Translations under genes and position numbers: made by a program
Source: Panulirus ornatus
Lineage: Eukaryota; Arthropoda; Malacostraca; Decapoda; Palinuridae
NCBI RefSeq assembly: GCF_036320965.1
Contig: NC_092228.1
Span: forward strand, 12,169,307 to 12,233,306
Length of the DNA: 64,000 nt
Direction of reading: 5' to 3'
Notes under the pieces: generated by a model
Databases searched by the model: none
What the model saw: the letters and a program-made list of their open reading frames with translations, nothing else
Told to the model about the DNA's origin: nothing
Part shown: positions 62,829 to 64,000 of the stretch, in pieces
Position numbering within the stretch: the first letter of the stretch is position 1
How the letters are laid out: each line of letters starts with the position of its first letter

Positions 62829-64000
62829 TTTTTTTTTTTTTTTTTTTTTTTTTGCCGCTGTCTCCCGCGTTTGCGAGGTAGCGCAAGGAAACAGACGAAA
62901 GAAATGGCCCAACCCACCCCCATACACATGTATAAACATACGTCCACACACGCAAATATACATACCTACACAGCTTTCCATGGTTTACCCCAGACGCTTC
63001 ACATGCCCTGATTCAATCCACTGACAGCACGTCAACCCCGGTATACCACATCGATCCAATTCACTCTATTCCTTGCCCTCCTTTCACCCTCCAGCATGTT
63101 CAGGCCCCGATCACACAAAATCTTTTTCACTCCATCTTTCCACCTCCAATTTGGTCTCCCACTTCTCCTCGTTCCCTCCACCTCCGACACATATATCCTC
63201 TTGGTCAGTCTTTCCTCACTCATTCTCTCCATGTGCCCAAACCATTTCAAAACACCCTCTTCTGCTCTCTCAACCATGCTCTTTTTATTTCCACACATCT
63301 CTCTTACCCTTGCGTTACTTACTCGATCAAACCACCTCACACCACACATTGTCCTCAAACATCTCATTTCCAGCACATCCATCCTCCTGCGCACAACTCT
63401 ATCCATAGCCCACGCCTCGCAACCATACAACATTGTTGGAACCACTATTCCTTCAAACATACCCATTTTTGCTTTCCGAGATAATGTTCTCGACTTCCAC
63501 ACATTCTTCAAGGCTCCCAGGATTTTCGCCCCCTCCCCCACCCTGTGATCCACTTCCGCTTCCATGGTTCCATCCGCTGCCAGATCCACTCCCAGATATC
63601 TAAAACACTTTACTTCCTCCAGTTTTTCTCCATTCAAACTTACCTCCCAATTGACTTGACCCTCAACCCTACTGTACCTAATAACCTTGCTCTTATTCAC
63701 ATTTACTCTTAACTTTCTTCTTTCACACACTTTACCAAACTCAGTCACCAGCTTCTGCAGTTTCTCACATGAATCAGCCACCAGCGCTGTATCATCAGCG
63801 AACAACAACTGACTCACTTCCCAAGCTCTCTCATCCCCAACAGACTTCATACTTGCCCCTCTTTCCAAAACTCTTGCATTCACCTCCCTAACAACCCCAT
63901 CCATAAACAAATTAAACAACCATGGAGATATCACACACCCCTGCCGCAAACCTACATTCACTGAGAACCAATCACTTTCCTCTCTTCCTACATGTACACA
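62829..64000 (-). mobile_element. RTE-like LINE, antisense, runs off right edge
   Basis: Poly-T tail from 62829, short 3' UTR, then the C-terminal domain and reverse transcriptase to the window edge. CERRKLRV, RSGRPNW and NWIDVVYRG subfamily residues. Confidence 0.95.
63032..64000 (-). CDS. LINE ORF, C-terminal 323 codons, unbroken in window
   Basis: The frame is open from the window edge (VHVGREESDWFSVN) to the stop at 63032-63034. It contains motif B (GLRQGCVISPWLFN), the active site LLFADDTALVA, motif D (VNVNKSKVIRY), [23 protein letters not shown] and [14 protein letters not shown]. Whether the rest of the element is intact cannot be seen. Its match to the other subfamily-2 copies suggests recent insertion. 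Confidence 0.88.
   Translation of the reverse strand, partial: CVHVGREESDWFSVNVGLRQGCVISPWLFNLFMDGVVREVNARVLERGASMKSVGDERAWEVSQLLFADDTALVADSCEKLQKLVTEFGKVCERRKLRVNVNKSKVIRYSRVEGQVNWEVSLNGEKLEEVKCFRYLGVDLAADGTMEAEVDHRVGEGAKILGALKNVWKSRTLSRKAKMGMFEGIVVPTMLYGCEAWAMDRVVRRRMDVLEMRCLRTMCGVRWFDRVSNARVREMCGNKKSMVERAEEGVLKWFGHMERMSEERLTKRIYVSEVEGTRRSGRPNWRWKDGVKKILCDRGLNMLEGERRARNRVNWIDVVYRG

Overview
This is eukaryotic, intron-bearing, repeat-dense DNA from an animal, most likely an arthropod. The dominant repeat resembles families I associate with decapod crustaceans, but that placement rests on memory and is only moderately secure. There are no operons, no rRNA genes, no CRISPR arrays and no recognisable tRNA genes.

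Only one host gene can be supported: the 3' part of an RCC1-repeat and BTB-domain gene (RCBTB1/RCBTB2 family) on the + strand. Six coding exons were found at 4454-4685, 5982-6139, 9006-9130, 12224-12321, 15791-15921 and 49788-49928. They have consistent splice sites and phases and add up to exactly 295 codons including the stop: the end of the RCC1 propeller, the BTB domain, the BACK-like region and the conserved C-terminus. The 5' exons lie outside the window. The last intron is about 33.9 kb and holds most of the repeats. A 3' UTR of about 1.4 kb follows.

Roughly 40% of the window is one RTE-like non-LTR retrotransposon (LINE): a single ORF of about 998 codons when overlapping copies are compared, with an APE endonuclease, a reverse transcriptase with FADD active site and a C-terminal domain. 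There are more than 20 copies or fragments on both strands. Most are 5'-truncated, several have visible target-site duplications, and three have visible stretches with no disabling mutation (1-1638 minus, 35956-37380 plus, 63032-64000 minus). Young copies share a shortened 3' UTR; older ones have a long 3' UTR.

The most interesting system is a LINE/SINE pair. A short element of about 230 bp (complete at 37597-37830; fragments at 8615, 21577 and 39654) matches the LINE 5' end over its first ~140 bp and the LINE 3' terminal hairpin at its tail. It therefore looks like an internally deleted, non-autonomous partner mobilised by the same reverse transcriptase. One fragment carries a 10-bp target-site duplication.

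Other content: CR1-like and Jockey-like LINE fragments, two pogo/Tigger-like DNA transposon fragments, two unnamed interspersed repeat families, long (AT)n tracts at element ends, a diverged ~740-bp tandem array (about 56.0-59.5 kb) interrupted by a LINE, two minisatellites, and an indel-riddled second copy of the penultimate RCBTB exon and its surroundings (about 17.3-18.8 kb) that looks like unpolished assembly or a decayed duplication.
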